From assembly GCF_028023875.1 (NCBI RefSeq), contig NZ_JAQIPB010000006.1, positions 372,001-436,000 on the forward strand: a stretch of 64,000 bases of DNA, read 5' to 3'. Both the position numbers and the translations under genes were made by a program. The notes under the pieces were generated by a model. That model saw only the letters and a program-made list of their open reading frames with translations. It was not told the origin of the DNA and did not search any database. This DNA is from Xenophilus arseniciresistens. Lineage in GTDB: Bacteria; Pseudomonadota; Gammaproteobacteria; Burkholderiales; Burkholderiaceae_C. Each line of letters opens with the position of its first letter. Position 1 is the first letter of the stretch. This document shows positions 18,973 through 28,969 of this stretch, piece by piece.

Positions 18973-18997
18973 GGCGCGGCGACGTGGGCGCCGCGCC
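18973..18997. terminator. GC-rich hairpin between convergent amidase and argA
   Basis: GGCGCGGC (18973-18980) and GCCGCGCC (18990-18997) form a perfect 8-bp stem with a 9-nt loop, placed between two convergent stop codons. There is no T run on either side, so it may only stabilise 3' ends. Confidence 0.35.
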
Positions 18998-19000
18998 GCC

Positions 19001-20350
19001 TCACTTCAGCTTTTTCACCAGCACCTGGCTGCGGCGGTCCCAGTTGTATTTCTTCTTGCGCGCCTCGGGCAGCCAGTCGGGGTTGACCTGCTGGAAGCCG
19101 CGCTTGATGAACCAGTGCATGGTGCGCGTGGTCAGCACGAAGATGCTGTCCAGGCCCAGCGCGCGGGCGCGCAGCTCGATGCGCCGCAGCAGCTTCTCGC
19201 CGTCGCCCTGGCCCTGGGACTGCGGCGAGACCGTGAGCGCGGCCATCTCCGCCGTGGCCGCCTCGGGGTAGGGGTAGAGCGCGGCACAGCCGAAGATCAC
19301 GCCGTCGTGCTCCACCACGGTGTACTGTTGGATGTCGCGCTCGATCTCGGTGCGGCTGCGCTTGACCAGCGTGCCATCGCGCTCGAAAGGCTCGATCAGC
19401 TGCAGGATGCCGCCGATGTCGTCCACGTCGGCTTCGCGCACCGACTCCAGTTTCTCGTCCACCACCATGGTGCCGATGCCGTCGTGCACATAGATTTCCA
19501 GCAGCAGCGCGCCGTCGACGGCAAAGGGCAGGATGTGGCTGCGCTCCACGCCGCCTTCGCAGGCCTTGACGCAATGCTGCAGGTAGAAGGCCGTGTCGGA
19601 CGGCCGCTGCGCCGGCTCCAGCGTGGCCAGCAGCTTCTTGGCGGCATCCAGCGGCAGCTCGGTGTCGATGGCGTTCTCGTCGTCCACGGGCCGGGTCGGG
19701 TCCAGGGCAATGCCGGGCACTTCGGTCAGGAAGATCAGCTTGTCGGCCTGAATGGACACGGCCACGCTGGTCGCCACTTCCTCCATGGTCAGGTTGAAGG
19801 CCTCGCCCGTGGGCGAGAAGCCGAAGGGCGACATCAGCACCATGCTGCCCGCGTCCAGTGATCGGCGGATGCCGGCCGCATCGACCTTGCGCACCAGACC
19901 CGAATGCTGGAAGTCCACGCCATCCACCACGCCCACCGGGCGCGCGGTGATGAAGTTGCCCGAGATCATGCGCACCGTGGAGCCCGCCATCGGCGTGTTG
20001 GGCAGGCCCTGGCTGAAGGCCGCCTCGATCTCGTAGCGCAACTGGCCGGCGGCCTCCTGCGCGCAATCGAGTGCCACTTCGTCCGTCACGCGGATGCCGT
20101 GCGAATAGCGCGGCTCATGGCCCTTGGCGCGAAGCTGCTCGTTCACCTGTGGCCGGAAGCCATGCACCAGCACGATCTTCACGCCCATGGACTGGATCAG
20201 CGCCAGGTCCTGCGCAATGGCCGGCAGCTTGCCCGCCGCGATGGCTTCCCCTGCCACCGCCACCACGAAGGTCTTGCCCCGGTGCATGTGGATGTAGGGC
20301 GCCACCGAACGGAACCAGGGCACGAAGGTGAAGTTGAAGACGGCGGACAT
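19001..20350 (-). CDS. argA: N-acetylglutamate synthase (amino-acid N-acetyltransferase)
   Basis: About 449 residues; acetylates glutamate with acetyl-CoA, the first step of arginine synthesis. Two domains are visible: an N-terminal amino-acid-kinase-like domain (about 1-290; starts with VAPYIHMHRGKTFVVAVAG and contains VLVHGFRPQV), usually the arginine-sensing part, and a C-terminal GNAT domain (about 300-449) with the acetyl-CoA loop SQGQGDGEKLL. The start is ambiguous: ATG 20350 (MSAVFNFTF) gives the family length, while ATG 20395 in frame adds 15 residues; neither has a good ribosome site. It is divergent from hrpA. Confidence 0.93.
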   Translation of the reverse strand: MSAVFNFTFVPWFRSVAPYIHMHRGKTFVVAVAGEAIAAGKLPAIAQDLALIQSMGVKIVLVHGFRPQVNEQLRAKGHEPRYSHGIRVTDEVALDCAQEAAGQLRYEIEAAFSQGLPNTPMAGSTVRMISGNFITARPVGVVDGVDFQHSGLVRKVDAAGIRRSLDAGSMVLMSPFGFSPTGEAFNLTMEEVATSVAVSIQADKLIFLTEVPGIALDPTRPVDDENAIDTELPLDAAKKLLATLEPAQRPSDTAFYLQHCVKACEGGVERSHILPFAVDGALLLEIYVHDGIGTMVVDEKLESVREADVDDIGGILQLIEPFERDGTLVKRSRTEIERDIQQYTVVEHDGVIFGCAALYPYPEAATAEMAALTVSPQSQGQGDGEKLLRRIELRARALGLDSIFVLTTRTMHWFIKRGFQQVNPDWLPEARKKKYNWDRRSQVLVKKLK

Positions 20351-20478
20351 GGGCGGGGCGGCGGATGGGGCGATGAGGGACAGCGGATTGTCCATGAAGC
20401 CATGGCGCTGGAGCGGCCATCCGCGCCCGGGCCCGTGCGTGGCGTGGGGCTCGTGGTGCATGAACGACGCGCTGTTCC

Positions 20479-20484
20479 GATAAT
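20479..20484 (+). promoter_or_regulatory. Possible -10 box of hrpA
   Basis: GATAAT followed by CGCGGG, 11 bp before the hrpA ATG, would give a leader of only a few nucleotides. The -35 region is not recognisable. Confidence 0.35.
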
Positions 20485-20495
20485 CGCGGGCTTCT

Positions 20496-23400
20496 ATGAA
20501 TGTTCCCCCGTCCTCTTCGGCCGCTCCCGCCGCGGCGCCGCGCGCCCCCCTGGCCATCCACTTCCCCGAATCGCTGCCCGTCAGCGGCAAGCGCGACGAC
20601 ATCATGGCCGCCATCGCGGCGCATCAGGTGGTCATCGTCTGCGGCGAAACGGGATCGGGCAAGACCACGCAGTTGCCCAAGATCGCGCTGGCGCTGGGCC
20701 GCGGCAAGCTCAATGCGCAGCCCGGTCGGGGCCGGCTCATCGGCCACACGCAGCCGCGGCGCATCGCCGCCAGTTCGGTGGCCAAGCGCATTGCCGAGGA
20801 ACTGAAGACGCCGCTGGGCGAGGTGGTGGGCTACAAGGTCCGCTTCCAGGACCGGCTCAGCCGCGATGCCTCGGTCAAGCTGATGACCGACGGCATCCTG
20901 CTGGCCGAGACGCAGACCGATCCCTTGCTCAAGGCCTACGACACGCTGATCATCGACGAGGCACACGAGCGCTCGCTGAACATCGACTTCCTGCTGGGCT
21001 ACCTCAAGGAGATCCTGCCGCGGCGGCCCGACCTGAAGGTGATCGTCACCTCGGCCACCATCGATGCGGATCGCTTTGCCAAGCATTTCGAAAGCACCAA
21101 GGGGCTGGCGCCGATCATCTATGTGTCGGGCCGCACCTTCCCGGTCGAGATGCGCTACCGGCCCTTCGAGGAATCGAAGGAGTTCGATCTCAACGACGCG
21201 ATTGCCGACGGCGTGGACGAGCTCTGGCAGGGCAACGCGGGCGGCGACATCCTGGTCTTCCTGCCCGGCGAGCGCGAGATCCGCGAGGCCGCGGACCACC
21301 TGCGCAAGCACCTGTCGCACCACCCGGTGATGCGCAGCGCCGAAGTGCTGCCGCTGTTCGCACGCCTGTCGCAGGCCGAGCAGGACCGCATCTTCGACGG
21401 CCACACGGGTCGGCGCATCGTGCTGGCCACCAATGTTGCCGAAACCTCGTTGACGGTGCCGGGCATCCGCTACGTGATCGATGCAGGCACGGCGCGCGTG
21501 AAGCGTTATGCCTTCCGCAGCAAGGTCGAGCAGCTGCTGGTCGAGCCCGTGAGCCAGGCCGCGGCCAACCAGCGCGCCGGGCGCTGCGGGCGCGTGGCCA
21601 ACGGCATCTGCATCCGCCTGTACGACGAGAAGGACTTCAACAGCCGGCCGCGCTTCACCGATCCGGAGATCCTGCGCTCTTCGCTGGCCGGTGTGATCCT
21701 GCGGATGAAGTCGCTGCACCTGGGCGACGTGGCCGCTTTCCCTTTCCTCGAAGCACCCTCAGGCCGCGCGATTGCCGACGGCTACCAGCTGCTGCAGGAA
21801 CTGGGTGCCATGGGCGAGGCCAACCAGCTCACGCCCATTGGCGCGGAGCTGGCCCGGCTGCCGCTGGACCCGCGCGTGGGCCGCATGATCCTGGAGGCGC
21901 GCAGCCGCGGCGCGCTGGAAGAGGTGCTGGTCATCGCCAGCGCCATGAGCGTGCAGGACGTGCGCGACCGGCCGCTGGAGGCGCAGCAGCAGGCCGACCA
22001 GGCGCATGCCAAGTTCGATGACGAGAAGAGCGAGTTCAGCGGCTACCTCACTTTGTGGAAGTGGATCAACGACGCCCGTGGCGGCGCGCCCGTGGCCCAC
22101 AGCCGGCGCGAAATGCAGGCCGCCACGCAGGGCCCCAGGAAGGCCAGCGCCGCCGTGCTGCCCATCGCGCAGCGATTGCAGCAACAGGCGGTGCCGGCTG
22201 CGCCTGCAGCGGCCGCCCCCGCGCCCACCCACAAGCTCAGCAACCGCCAGTACGAACAGCTGCTGCGCCAGAACTTCGTCAACGTGCGCCGCGTGCGCGA
22301 ATGGCGCGACATCCATTCGCAGCTGCTCACGGTGGTGAACGAGCACAAGTGGAAGCTCAATGCGGCGCCGGCCTCCTACGAGGCCATCCACAAGTCCATG
22401 CTGGCCGGCCTGCTGGGCAACATCGGATGGAAGCTGGACGAGGAGGGCGGCTCGTCCTCGGGCGAGTACCTGGGCGCGCGCGGCATCAAGTTCCACCGCC
22501 ATCCGGGCGCGCACCTGCGCAAGCGGCCCGGGCGCTGGATCGTCTGTGCCGAACTGGTCGAGACCACGCGCCTGTTCGGCCGCGGCATCGCCAACATCGA
22601 GCCCCAATGGATCGAGGAAGTGGCGGGCCACCTGCTCAAGAAGCAGCTGCTGGACCCGCACTGGGAGAAGAAGGAGGCGCGCGTTGCGGCCTTCGAGCGC
22701 GCCACGCTCTATGGCCTGGTGGTCTACAGCGGCCGGCGCGTGGACTTTGCCAAGGCCGATGCAGCCGGCGCGCGCGAGATCTTCATCCGCGAAGCGCTGG
22801 TGGCCGGCGAGTGGGAGACGCAATTGCCCTTCCTGGCCGCCAACCGCAAGCTGGTGCGCGAGGTCGAAGGGCTGGAGCACAAGTCGCGCCGGCAGGACGT
22901 GCTGGTGGACGAGGCGCTGATCTACGCCTTCTATGACGCGCATGTGCCGCAGGACGTGGCCGACGGCCGCAGCTTCGAGCACTGGTGGCGCGAGGGCGCC
23001 AAGGCGCAGCCGCGACTGCTGTTCCTGAGCAAGGAAGAGCTGATGCGCCACCAGGCCGCGGGCATCACCACGCAGGCCTTCCCGCCCACGGTGAAGCTGG
23101 GTGGCGTGGATTGCGCGGCGGTGTACCTGCACCAGCCCGGCGACGCGCGCGATGGGCTGACGGTGACCGTGCCCCTGTTCGTGCTCAACCAGGTCAGCGA
23201 GGAGCGCTGCGAATGGCTGGTGCCGGGCATGCTCAAGGACAAGGTGCAGGCGCTGCTCAAGAGCCTGCCGCAGAAGCCGCGCGCGCGCTTCGTGCCGCTG
23301 GCCGAGTCGGCCGCCCGGCTGGCCGGCGAGCTGGGCGCGCGCGAAGCCTTCGGCAGCGGCTCGCTCACCGACGCGCTGCTCAAGCGCGTGCGTGACGAGA

Positions 23401-24527
23401 CCAGCCTGGACGTGAAGCGTGCCGACTTCAAGCTCGATATGCTGCCGGCACACTTGTTCATGAACCTCGTGGTGGTCGATGAGCATGGCCGCCAGCTGGG
23501 CATGGGCCGCAACCTGGGCGCGCTCAAGGGCGAGCTGGGCGCCAAGGCCCGCGGCGCGTTCCAGGCCCTGGCCGGGCTGCGCGTGCGCGAGGCACCTGCG
23601 GCCAAGGCCCCGGCCGCCCCGGCACCCGCTCAGGCCGCGGCCAAAAAGTCTGCATCGGCGCCCCCCGCGCCGGCTGCGGCCCAGCGCTACACCGCCTGGA
23701 CCTTCGGCGAGCTGCCCGAGCTCATGGAAGTGCGGCGTGGCGCGCAATCGCTGGTGGGCTTTCCGGCCCTGGTCGATGGCGGCGATGCCGTCACCATCGA
23801 AGTCTTCGACGAGCCCGAGGCCGCTTCGGCCAGGCACCGTGCAGGCCTGCGCCGGCTGGTGGCGCTGCAGATCAAGGACGCGCTGAAGTACCTCGAAAAG
23901 AACATTCCCGACCTGCAGAAGATGGCCGTGGCCTACATGCCGTTGGGCACGATGGAGGAACTGCGCGCGCAGATCATCGACCTGGCCGTGGACCGCGCCT
24001 TCCTGCAGGATCCCTTGCCCACCGATGCGGCCGGCTTTGCGCGGCGCGTGGAAGAAGGCCGCGGGCGCCTGACGCTGATCGCCAATGAAGTGGCCCGGCT
24101 GGCCTTGACCGTGCTGACCGAATACGCGCTGGCCGCACGCAAGATCAAGGACACCAAGAACGCACCCGAGGCCGTGAAGGACGCGCAGGAGCAGTTGCAG
24201 CGGCTCGTGCCCAAGCGCTTCATTGCCGAGGCGCCCTGGTCGCAGCTGCAGCACTTTGCGCGCTACCTCAAGGCCATCGTGCTGCGGCTGGACAAGCTGC
24301 GCGCCGACCCCGCGCGCGACGCTGCAAAGCTGGCCGAGCTGCGACCACAGGAGCAGCGCTACTGGCGCCTGGTGGCCGAGCGCAAGGGCGCGGTGGATGC
24401 GCGCATGCTCGAGTTCCGCTGGCTTCTGGAAGAACTGCGCGTGAGCTTCTTCGCGCAGGAACTTCGCACGCCACAGCCAGTCAGTCTCAAGCGGCTGGAC
24501 AAGGCCTGGGCGCAGCTGCAAAGCTGA
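20496..24527 (+). CDS. hrpA: ATP-dependent RNA helicase HrpA
   Basis: 1343 residues, the usual size of HrpA, a cytoplasmic DEAH-box helicase linked to mRNA processing and to rescue of stalled or collided ribosomes. Seen: Walker [10 protein letters not shown] (50-58), DEAH motif (154-157), SATIDADRF, and the motif VI region NQRAGRCGR (about 356-364), followed by ratchet/HA2 and OB-fold regions. The C-terminal half contains a long unique domain ending in [10 protein letters not shown] and RLDKAWAQL; an Ala/Pro linker (about residues 1034-1064) breaks it. It is divergent from argA, with a possible promoter box only 11 bp before the ATG. Confidence 0.97.
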   Translation: MNVPPSSSAAPAAAPRAPLAIHFPESLPVSGKRDDIMAAIAAHQVVIVCGETGSGKTTQLPKIALALGRGKLNAQPGRGRLIGHTQPRRIAASSVAKRIAEELKTPLGEVVGYKVRFQDRLSRDASVKLMTDGILLAETQTDPLLKAYDTLIIDEAHERSLNIDFLLGYLKEILPRRPDLKVIVTSATIDADRFAKHFESTKGLAPIIYVSGRTFPVEMRYRPFEESKEFDLNDAIADGVDELWQGNAGGDILVFLPGEREIREAADHLRKHLSHHPVMRSAEVLPLFARLSQAEQDRIFDGHTGRRIVLATNVAETSLTVPGIRYVIDAGTARVKRYAFRSKVEQLLVEPVSQAAANQRAGRCGRVANGICIRLYDEKDFNSRPRFTDPEILRSSLAGVILRMKSLHLGDVAAFPFLEAPSGRAIADGYQLLQELGAMGEANQLTPIGAELARLPLDPRVGRMILEARSRGALEEVLVIASAMSVQDVRDRPLEAQQQADQAHAKFDDEKSEFSGYLTLWKWINDARGGAPVAHSRREMQAATQGPRKASAAVLPIAQRLQQQAVPAAPAAAAPAPTHKLSNRQYEQLLRQNFVNVRRVREWRDIHSQLLTVVNEHKWKLNAAPASYEAIHKSMLAGLLGNIGWKLDEEGGSSSGEYLGARGIKFHRHPGAHLRKRPGRWIVCAELVETTRLFGRGIANIEPQWIEEVAGHLLKKQLLDPHWEKKEARVAAFERATLYGLVVYSGRRVDFAKADAAGAREIFIREALVAGEWETQLPFLAANRKLVREVEGLEHKSRRQDVLVDEALIYAFYDAHVPQDVADGRSFEHWWREGAKAQPRLLFLSKEELMRHQAAGITTQAFPPTVKLGGVDCAAVYLHQPGDARDGLTVTVPLFVLNQVSEERCEWLVPGMLKDKVQALLKSLPQKPRARFVPLAESAARLAGELGAREAFGSGSLTDALLKRVRDETSLDVKRADFKLDMLPAHLFMNLVVVDEHGRQLGMGRNLGALKGELGAKARGAFQALAGLRVREAPAAKAPAAPAPAQAAAKKSASAPPAPAAAQRYTAWTFGELPELMEVRRGAQSLVGFPALVDGGDAVTIEVFDEPEAASARHRAGLRRLVALQIKDALKYLEKNIPDLQKMAVAYMPLGTMEELRAQIIDLAVDRAFLQDPLPTDAAGFARRVEEGRGRLTLIANEVARLALTVLTEYALAARKIKDTKNAPEAVKDAQEQLQRLVPKRFIAEAPWSQLQHFARYLKAIVLRLDKLRADPARDAAKLAELRPQEQRYWRLVAERKGAVDARMLEFRWLLEELRVSFFAQELRTPQPVSLKRLDKAWAQLQS

Positions 24528-24583
24528 GTGCGCGCTGCTGCGTCCTGGCGCCGCATCAACCCGCGGAAAAAGGACACACAGAC

Positions 24584-24964
24584 ATGAAGAAGAAGCAGCT
24601 GAGGATCGGATGCGCACTGGCGGCGCTGGCCCTGGCGGCCTCTGCCGCCCTCGCGCAAGGCCATGGCGGCCACGCCAACCACCCGCCGGCCGGCGGTGCC
24701 AAGCCTTCGGCCAGCACCCAGGCCTATGAGGCCGCCGCGGCGCGCATGCACGAGGGCATGGGCATTTCGTACAGCGGCAACGCCGATGTGGACTTTGCGC
24801 GCGGGATGATTCCGCACCACCGCGGCGCCGTCGACATGGCCCGCATCCAGCTGCAGCACGGCAAGGACCCGGCCCTGCGCAAGCTGGCGCAGGAGGTCAT
24901 TGCCGCGCAGGAAAAGGAGATCGCCTTCCTGGAGGACTGGCTGCGCCGGCACGCACCGCGCTGA
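24584..24964 (+). CDS. DUF305 family periplasmic protein (CopM-like)
   Basis: 126 residues with a signal peptide cleaved after about residue 24 (AALAQ). The mature protein starts with a His-rich stretch (GHGGHANH) and contains the DUF305 core [18 protein letters not shown]. The ferritin-like helical pair and clustered His/Met residues fit a metal-binding, possibly copper-related, periplasmic role as shown for cyanobacterial CopM; here that is inference. Start ATG 24584 follows an AAAAAGGA site. It lies 56 bp after hrpA on the same strand. Confidence 0.88.
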   Translation: MKKKQLRIGCALAALALAASAALAQGHGGHANHPPAGGAKPSASTQAYEAAAARMHEGMGISYSGNADVDFARGMIPHHRGAVDMARIQLQHGKDPALRKLAQEVIAAQEKEIAFLEDWLRRHAPR

Positions 24965-24988
24965 GCGCGGACGCGCCTGCGCTCAGCC

Positions 24989-25144
24989 CTAGATTCGTCC
25001 CATCAGCAGCAGCACGATCACGATCACCACCACCAGGCCCAGGCCGCCGCTGGGCCCATAGCCCCAGTTGCGGCTGTAGCCCCAGCTGGGCAGCGCCCCG
25101 ATCAGCAGCAGGATCAGCACGATCAGAAGAATGGTCGAGATCAT
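24989..25144 (-). CDS. DUF3309 family small membrane protein
   Basis: A 51-residue protein reading MISTILLIVLILLLIGALP, then a short polar loop WGYSRNWGYGPSGG, then a second hydrophobic stretch ending LLLMGRI. Two predicted transmembrane helices with a Trp/Tyr/Gly loop are the DUF3309 pattern. A GGAG ribosome site lies 8 nt before the ATG (minus strand). Function unknown; family members are found alone, often in stress-related surroundings. Confidence 0.85.
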   Translation of the reverse strand: MISTILLIVLILLLIGALPSWGYSRNWGYGPSGGLGLVVVIVIVLLLMGRI

Positions 25145-25256
25145 CAGTTGGCTCCATCGATGTCAGTGAACGATGGCAGCCATGGTGCGCCGCGGCCGGG
25201 GTGCGGCTCGCGGGTGCAGGGCGCTGCGGGGCGTCAGGGCCGGGCGGGGCGCCGTG

Positions 25257-26426
25257 TCAGAGGCGGGCCAGCCGCTCCAGCGCGCTGAGCAGCGTTTGGT
25301 CTTTCTTGGCGAAGCAAAAACGCACCACGCGCTGGTCGAAGCCGTTGCCGTAGAAGGCCGACAGCGGGATCGCCGCCACGCCCACCTCGCGCGTGAGCCA
25401 CTGGCAGAAGTCGGCTTCGTTCAGGTCGCTCACCGCCGAGATGTCCACGCACTGGAAGTAGGTGCCTTCGCTGCGCAGCAGCTTGAAGCGCGTCCTGGCC
25501 AGGCCCTGCGCGAACAGGTCGCGCTTGCGCTGATAGAAGGCGGGCAATTCCAGGTAGGGCGCGGGATTGGCCATGTAGCTGGCCAGCGCATGCTGCATGG
25601 GCGTGTTGACGGTGAACACGTTGAACTGGTGCACCTTGCGGAACTCGGCCATCAGCGCGGCCGGCGCCGCCACGTAGCCCACCTTCCAGCCGGTGACGTG
25701 GTAGGTCTTGCCGAAGCTGCTGACCAGGATGCTGCGCGCCGCCAGGCTCGGGAAGCGCGCGGCGCTCTGGTGCGCGGCGCCGTCGAAGACCATGTGCTCG
25801 TAGACCTCGTCGCTGATCACGAACACGTCGGTGGGCGCCAGCAGCGCCTCGAGCTGGCGCATCTCTTCGGCGGTCCACACGGTGGCGCTGGGATTGTGCG
25901 GCGTGTTGATGAGGATGGCGCGCGTGCGGCGGGTGAGCGCCGCTGCGATGCGGTCGAAGTCGGGCCTGAAGCTGCCGGGCACCAGCGGCACCCGCACCAC
26001 CGTGCCGCCGGCCAGTTCGATGTTGGGCACGTAGCTGTCGTAGCAGGGCTCCAGCACGATCACCTCGTCGCCCGGCCGCACCAGCGCGAGGATGGCGGTG
26101 ATGATGGCCTGCGTGGCGCCGGCCGTGACGGTGATCTCGGCGTTCGGGTCGTAGCTGCGGCCATACAGCGCCTCGATCTTGGACGCGATGGCGTTGCGCA
26201 GCGCCGCAATGCCGGGCATCGGCGGGTACTGGTTGTGGCCGGCCTGCATGGCGGCCGTCACGGCTTCGGTCAGCGCCGGGTCGCAGTGGAAGTCCGGAAA
26301 TCCCTGGCCCAGGTTCACGGCGTTCTTCTCGGCCGCCAGGGCCGACATCACGGTGAAGATGGTGGTCCCCACGTTCGGCAGCCTGGTGCCGGGGTCGGGG
26401 GTGCGTGCCGCAAGAGAAAGGCTCAT
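25257..26426 (-). CDS. PLP-dependent aminotransferase (methionine/aspartate type, YbdL-like)
   Basis: 389 residues; a fold-type I aminotransferase. Seen: PLP lysine in SSFGKTYHVTGWK (Lys240), NTPHNPSA (174-181), and ISDEVYEHM (204-212). The start region VNLGQGFPDF and the motif QYPPMPGIAALR resemble E. coli YbdL, a methionine aminotransferase, and kynurenine aminotransferases. The ATG overlaps the upstream CysB-type gene by four bases (ATGA), so both are probably translated from one mRNA. Sulfur-amino-acid use would fit that neighbour but is inference. Confidence 0.92.
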   Translation of the reverse strand: MSLSLAARTPDPGTRLPNVGTTIFTVMSALAAEKNAVNLGQGFPDFHCDPALTEAVTAAMQAGHNQYPPMPGIAALRNAIASKIEALYGRSYDPNAEITVTAGATQAIITAILALVRPGDEVIVLEPCYDSYVPNIELAGGTVVRVPLVPGSFRPDFDRIAAALTRRTRAILINTPHNPSATVWTAEEMRQLEALLAPTDVFVISDEVYEHMVFDGAAHQSAARFPSLAARSILVSSFGKTYHVTGWKVGYVAAPAALMAEFRKVHQFNVFTVNTPMQHALASYMANPAPYLELPAFYQRKRDLFAQGLARTRFKLLRSEGTYFQCVDISAVSDLNEADFCQWLTREVGVAAIPLSAFYGNGFDQRVVRFCFAKKDQTLLSALERLARL

Positions 26427-27364
26427 AGCTCGTAGTCGTTGGAATGGCCGGCCAGGGCCTTGGCGATCAGGTGGCGATCCAGCCGGTCGGAAAGAAGTTC
26501 GGCGAACTTGAAGACGAAGTTGCGCAGGTACGCGCTGCGCTTGAAGGCCACGCGCGCGATGTTCTGGCCGAAGACCTGGCCCATGGGTCGCACGACGAGG
26601 TCGCCGTTGCCGTCGTCGCGCACCGCCATCTCGGCCACGATGCCCACGCCCAGGCCCAGCCGCACATAGGTCTTGATCACGTCGGAGTCGATGGCCTCCA
26701 GCGCAATGCGTGGCGCGAGCTTCTTCTGCGCGAAGGCATGGTCGATGCGCGTGCGGCCCGTGAAGGAGGGGTGGTAGGTGATCAGCGGCTCGGTGGCCAG
26801 GTCCTCCAGCGTCACGCGCTCCTTGGCGGCCAGCGGATGTTCCTTGGGCAGCACCAGCACGTGCTGCCATTCGTAGCAGGGCAGGGTGACGAGGTCCGAA
26901 TAGTTGTCGAGCGACTCGGTGGCGATGCCGATCTCGGCCACCTCGTCGAGCACCATGCGCGCCACCTGGTCGGGCGAGCCCTGGTGCAGGCTGACGTTGA
27001 CCTTGGGGTAGGCCTCGCGCAGCCGCGCCACGGGCACGGGCAGCACGTAGCGCGCCTGGGTGTGGGTGGTGGCGATGGAAAGCGTGCCGCTGTCCTGCGC
27101 GCTGAACTGCTCGCCGATGCGCTTGAGGTTGCCCACCTCGCGCATGATCAGGTCGATGCTGGCGATGACGTGCTGGCCCGGCTCGGTGATGCGCTTGAGC
27201 CGCTTGCCGTGGCGCGCGAAGATCTCGATGCCCAGTTCCTCTTCCAGCTCGATGATCGCCTTGGAGACGCCCGGCTGGGAGGTGTGCAGCGCCTTGGCTG
27301 CCTCGGTGAGGTTGAGGTTGCGGCGTACCGCTTCCTGGACGAACTTGAACTGATGAAGATTCAT
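26423..27364 (-). CDS. cysB: CysB-type LysR transcriptional regulator
   Basis: 313 residues; a LysR-type DNA-binding regulator of sulfate/cysteine assimilation. The N-terminal winged helix-turn-helix (about 1-60) begins MNLHQFKFVQEAVRRNLNLTEAAKAL, cut here only for orientation: key elements are NLNLTEAAKALHTSQPGVSK. The effector domain contains TTHTQARYVLP (99-109) and PSFTGRTRID, the sulfate/acetylserine pocket motifs of CysB/Cbl. A short inverted repeat lies just upstream of the start. It overlaps the aminotransferase by 4 bp and follows a CbiX-like chelatase, consistent with a sulfur/siroheme setting. CysB versus Cbl cannot be separated with certainty. Confidence 0.9.
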   Translation of the reverse strand: MNLHQFKFVQEAVRRNLNLTEAAKALHTSQPGVSKAIIELEEELGIEIFARHGKRLKRITEPGQHVIASIDLIMREVGNLKRIGEQFSAQDSGTLSIATTHTQARYVLPVPVARLREAYPKVNVSLHQGSPDQVARMVLDEVAEIGIATESLDNYSDLVTLPCYEWQHVLVLPKEHPLAAKERVTLEDLATEPLITYHPSFTGRTRIDHAFAQKKLAPRIALEAIDSDVIKTYVRLGLGVGIVAEMAVRDDGNGDLVVRPMGQVFGQNIARVAFKRSAYLRNFVFKFAELLSDRLDRHLIAKALAGHSNDYEL

Positions 27365-27367
27365 AAC

Positions 27368-27392
27368 TGATTCATCAAAAAATTGTGAATCA
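27368..27392 (-). promoter_or_regulatory. Inverted repeat in AT-rich gap upstream of cysB
   Basis: TGATTCA (27368-27374) and TGAATCA (27386-27392) are inverted copies with 11 bp between them, in a 43-bp AT-rich gap ending 4 bp from the cysB ATG. LysR-type regulators bind dyads of this size at their own promoters; autoregulation is inferred. Confidence 0.45.
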
Positions 27393-27407
27393 TTATGTCA
27401 TTCAAAT

Positions 27408-27803
27408 CTAAGGCTGCTCTTCACCCGGGGGCGTGGAATCGTCCTGCAAGGCGATGCGCGTGAGCGTTTCCAGCAGCCATGCATGCTGGCCCACGGCGGG
27501 GCGCAGGCGCACCGGCACGTCGGGAAAACGGGCCTGCAGCTGGGCCACGCGGCGCGGCAGGTCTTCGCGCACATGGTGGCCCATGCCCAGGAACAGGGGA
27601 AGCACCTGCAGCGTGCGCGCGCCTTCGTCGGCCACCAGTTCGGCGGCGGCGGTCTGAAGGTCGGGCGTGGCCAGCTCCAGGTAGGCGCAGCGCACCGGAC
27701 GTTCGGGTGCCAGCTCGCGGATGCGCCGCGCCACGGCCTCGACGGGCTCGCGCCACTGCGGGTCGCGCGAGCCATGGGCCAGCAACACGATGGCGTGGGT
27801 CAT
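27408..27803 (-). CDS. CbiX/SirB-like sirohydrochlorin metal chelatase
   Basis: 131 residues, the short single-domain class (CbiXS). It is expected to insert Fe2+ or Co2+ into sirohydrochlorin for siroheme or cobalamin. Seen: the metal-binding histidines in LLAHGSRD (His10) and GMGHHVRED (His76/77), spaced as in the family. The C-terminal 15 residues are acidic and Pro-rich. The same-strand neighbour is a CysB-type regulator, and siroheme is the cofactor of sulfite reductase, so Fe insertion is the more likely role. Confidence 0.88.
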   Translation of the reverse strand: MTHAIVLLAHGSRDPQWREPVEAVARRIRELAPERPVRCAYLELATPDLQTAAAELVADEGARTLQVLPLFLGMGHHVREDLPRRVAQLQARFPDVPVRLRPAVGQHAWLLETLTRIALQDDSTPPGEEQP

Positions 27804-27813
27804 GGCCCGGCCC

Positions 27814-28929
27814 TCAGCGCCGCAGCACCAGCCAGCCGAACGCGCCCAGCGACAGCAGCGAATAGATGAGGCCGGGCGCAGCCGCCGTGATCCACGGCAG
27901 CCAGTTGCGCAGGTTGCCGATGTAGCCGAACACGTTGTTGAGCAGGAAGAAGCTGATGCCGATCATCACCCCGCCGAACACGTAGCCCGCGATGCCGCTC
28001 TGGCGGAAGTGCAGGTAGGCGAAGGGCAAGGCCAGCACCACCATCACCAGGCAGGACAGCGGGTAGAAGACCTTGCGCCAGAACTCGATCTCGTAGCGCT
28101 GCGCGTCCTGGCCGTTGGCCTCCAGGTGGCCGATGTACTCGAACAGGTCCAGCGTCTTCATGCGTTCGGGCCGCAGCAGCGCGACCGACACCATGTCCGC
28201 CGTCAGCGTGCTGTGCCAGGCGTAGTAGGGCAGCTCCGTGATGGTCACGTGCGCCGAGCCGTCGGGGTTGCGGGTCTGGAACTCCTGGCGGCGCGCATCC
28301 TTGAGCAGCCAGCCCTCCGGCCCGATGCCGGCGCTGGCCGCGTTGGTCTGCGACACCAGAAAGCCACGCTCGTCGAACTCGAAGATGCGCGGCTGCTTGA
28401 TGCTGCCGTCCTGCTCGATGGACAGCATGTTGACGGCGAAGGTGCGCGTCTCGCGCGTCTCGCGCAGCCAGCCGCCCGTGAGGCCGGCCGACAGCAGGTA
28501 GCCCTGGTGCTGCGACTTGAGCAACTGGGCCGTGCGGCTGGCCCAGGGCGACACATAGTCGCCCACGGCCGCCGTGATGACCACGAAGGCCGAGCCCAGC
28601 ACCAGCAGCATGCGCAAGGCCCGCCAGGGCCCCAGCCCGCTGGTGCGCAGGATGGTGAATTCCGAGCTGCGCGCGAGGTTCGAGAGCACGAAGATGGTGC
28701 CGATCAGCACCGCGATGGGCAGCAGCTCGTACAGGTGGCTAGGAATCTGCAGCAGCACATAGGCCAGCGCCTGCGGCATGCGGTAGGCGTCGGTCAGGCC
28801 CTTGCCCACGGCGTCCAGCTCGTCGACGAAGTCGAAGAAGAAGAACAGGCACAGAAAGCCCAGCGTCACGAAGGCGATGGAGCGCAGCACATCGCGGTAG
28901 ATCAGGCGGCGGATGGTGCTCATGCCCAT
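27814..28929 (-). CDS. lptG: LPS export permease LptG
   Basis: 371 residues; an inner-membrane subunit of the LptB2FG ABC transporter that extracts lipopolysaccharide and passes it to the LptC/A bridge. Three N-terminal spans (DVLRSIAFVTLGFLCLFFFF and two more), a periplasmic beta-jellyroll (about 130-265) and three C-terminal spans (KVFYPLSCLVMVVLALPFAY onward) give the YjgP/YjgQ layout. ATG 28929 is chosen because GGGAGG lies 8 nt upstream; an ATG two codons later is possible. It follows lptF after 40 bp. Confidence 0.95.
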   Translation of the reverse strand: MGMSTIRRLIYRDVLRSIAFVTLGFLCLFFFFDFVDELDAVGKGLTDAYRMPQALAYVLLQIPSHLYELLPIAVLIGTIFVLSNLARSSEFTILRTSGLGPWRALRMLLVLGSAFVVITAAVGDYVSPWASRTAQLLKSQHQGYLLSAGLTGGWLRETRETRTFAVNMLSIEQDGSIKQPRIFEFDERGFLVSQTNAASAGIGPEGWLLKDARRQEFQTRNPDGSAHVTITELPYYAWHSTLTADMVSVALLRPERMKTLDLFEYIGHLEANGQDAQRYEIEFWRKVFYPLSCLVMVVLALPFAYLHFRQSGIAGYVFGGVMIGISFFLLNNVFGYIGNLRNWLPWITAAAPGLIYSLLSLGAFGWLVLRR

Positions 28930-28969
28930 GGCGCGGGCCTCCCGGATTCGGCGTGGTGGCGCAGGCGGC

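Noticed and set aside
18973-18997. Perfect GC-rich stem considered as a strong bidirectional terminator
   Set aside because: No T run on either side; kept only as a low-confidence hairpin.
21759-24617. 952-codon minus-strand frame opposite hrpA
   Set aside because: Antisense shadow; no recognisable domain and no ribosome site.
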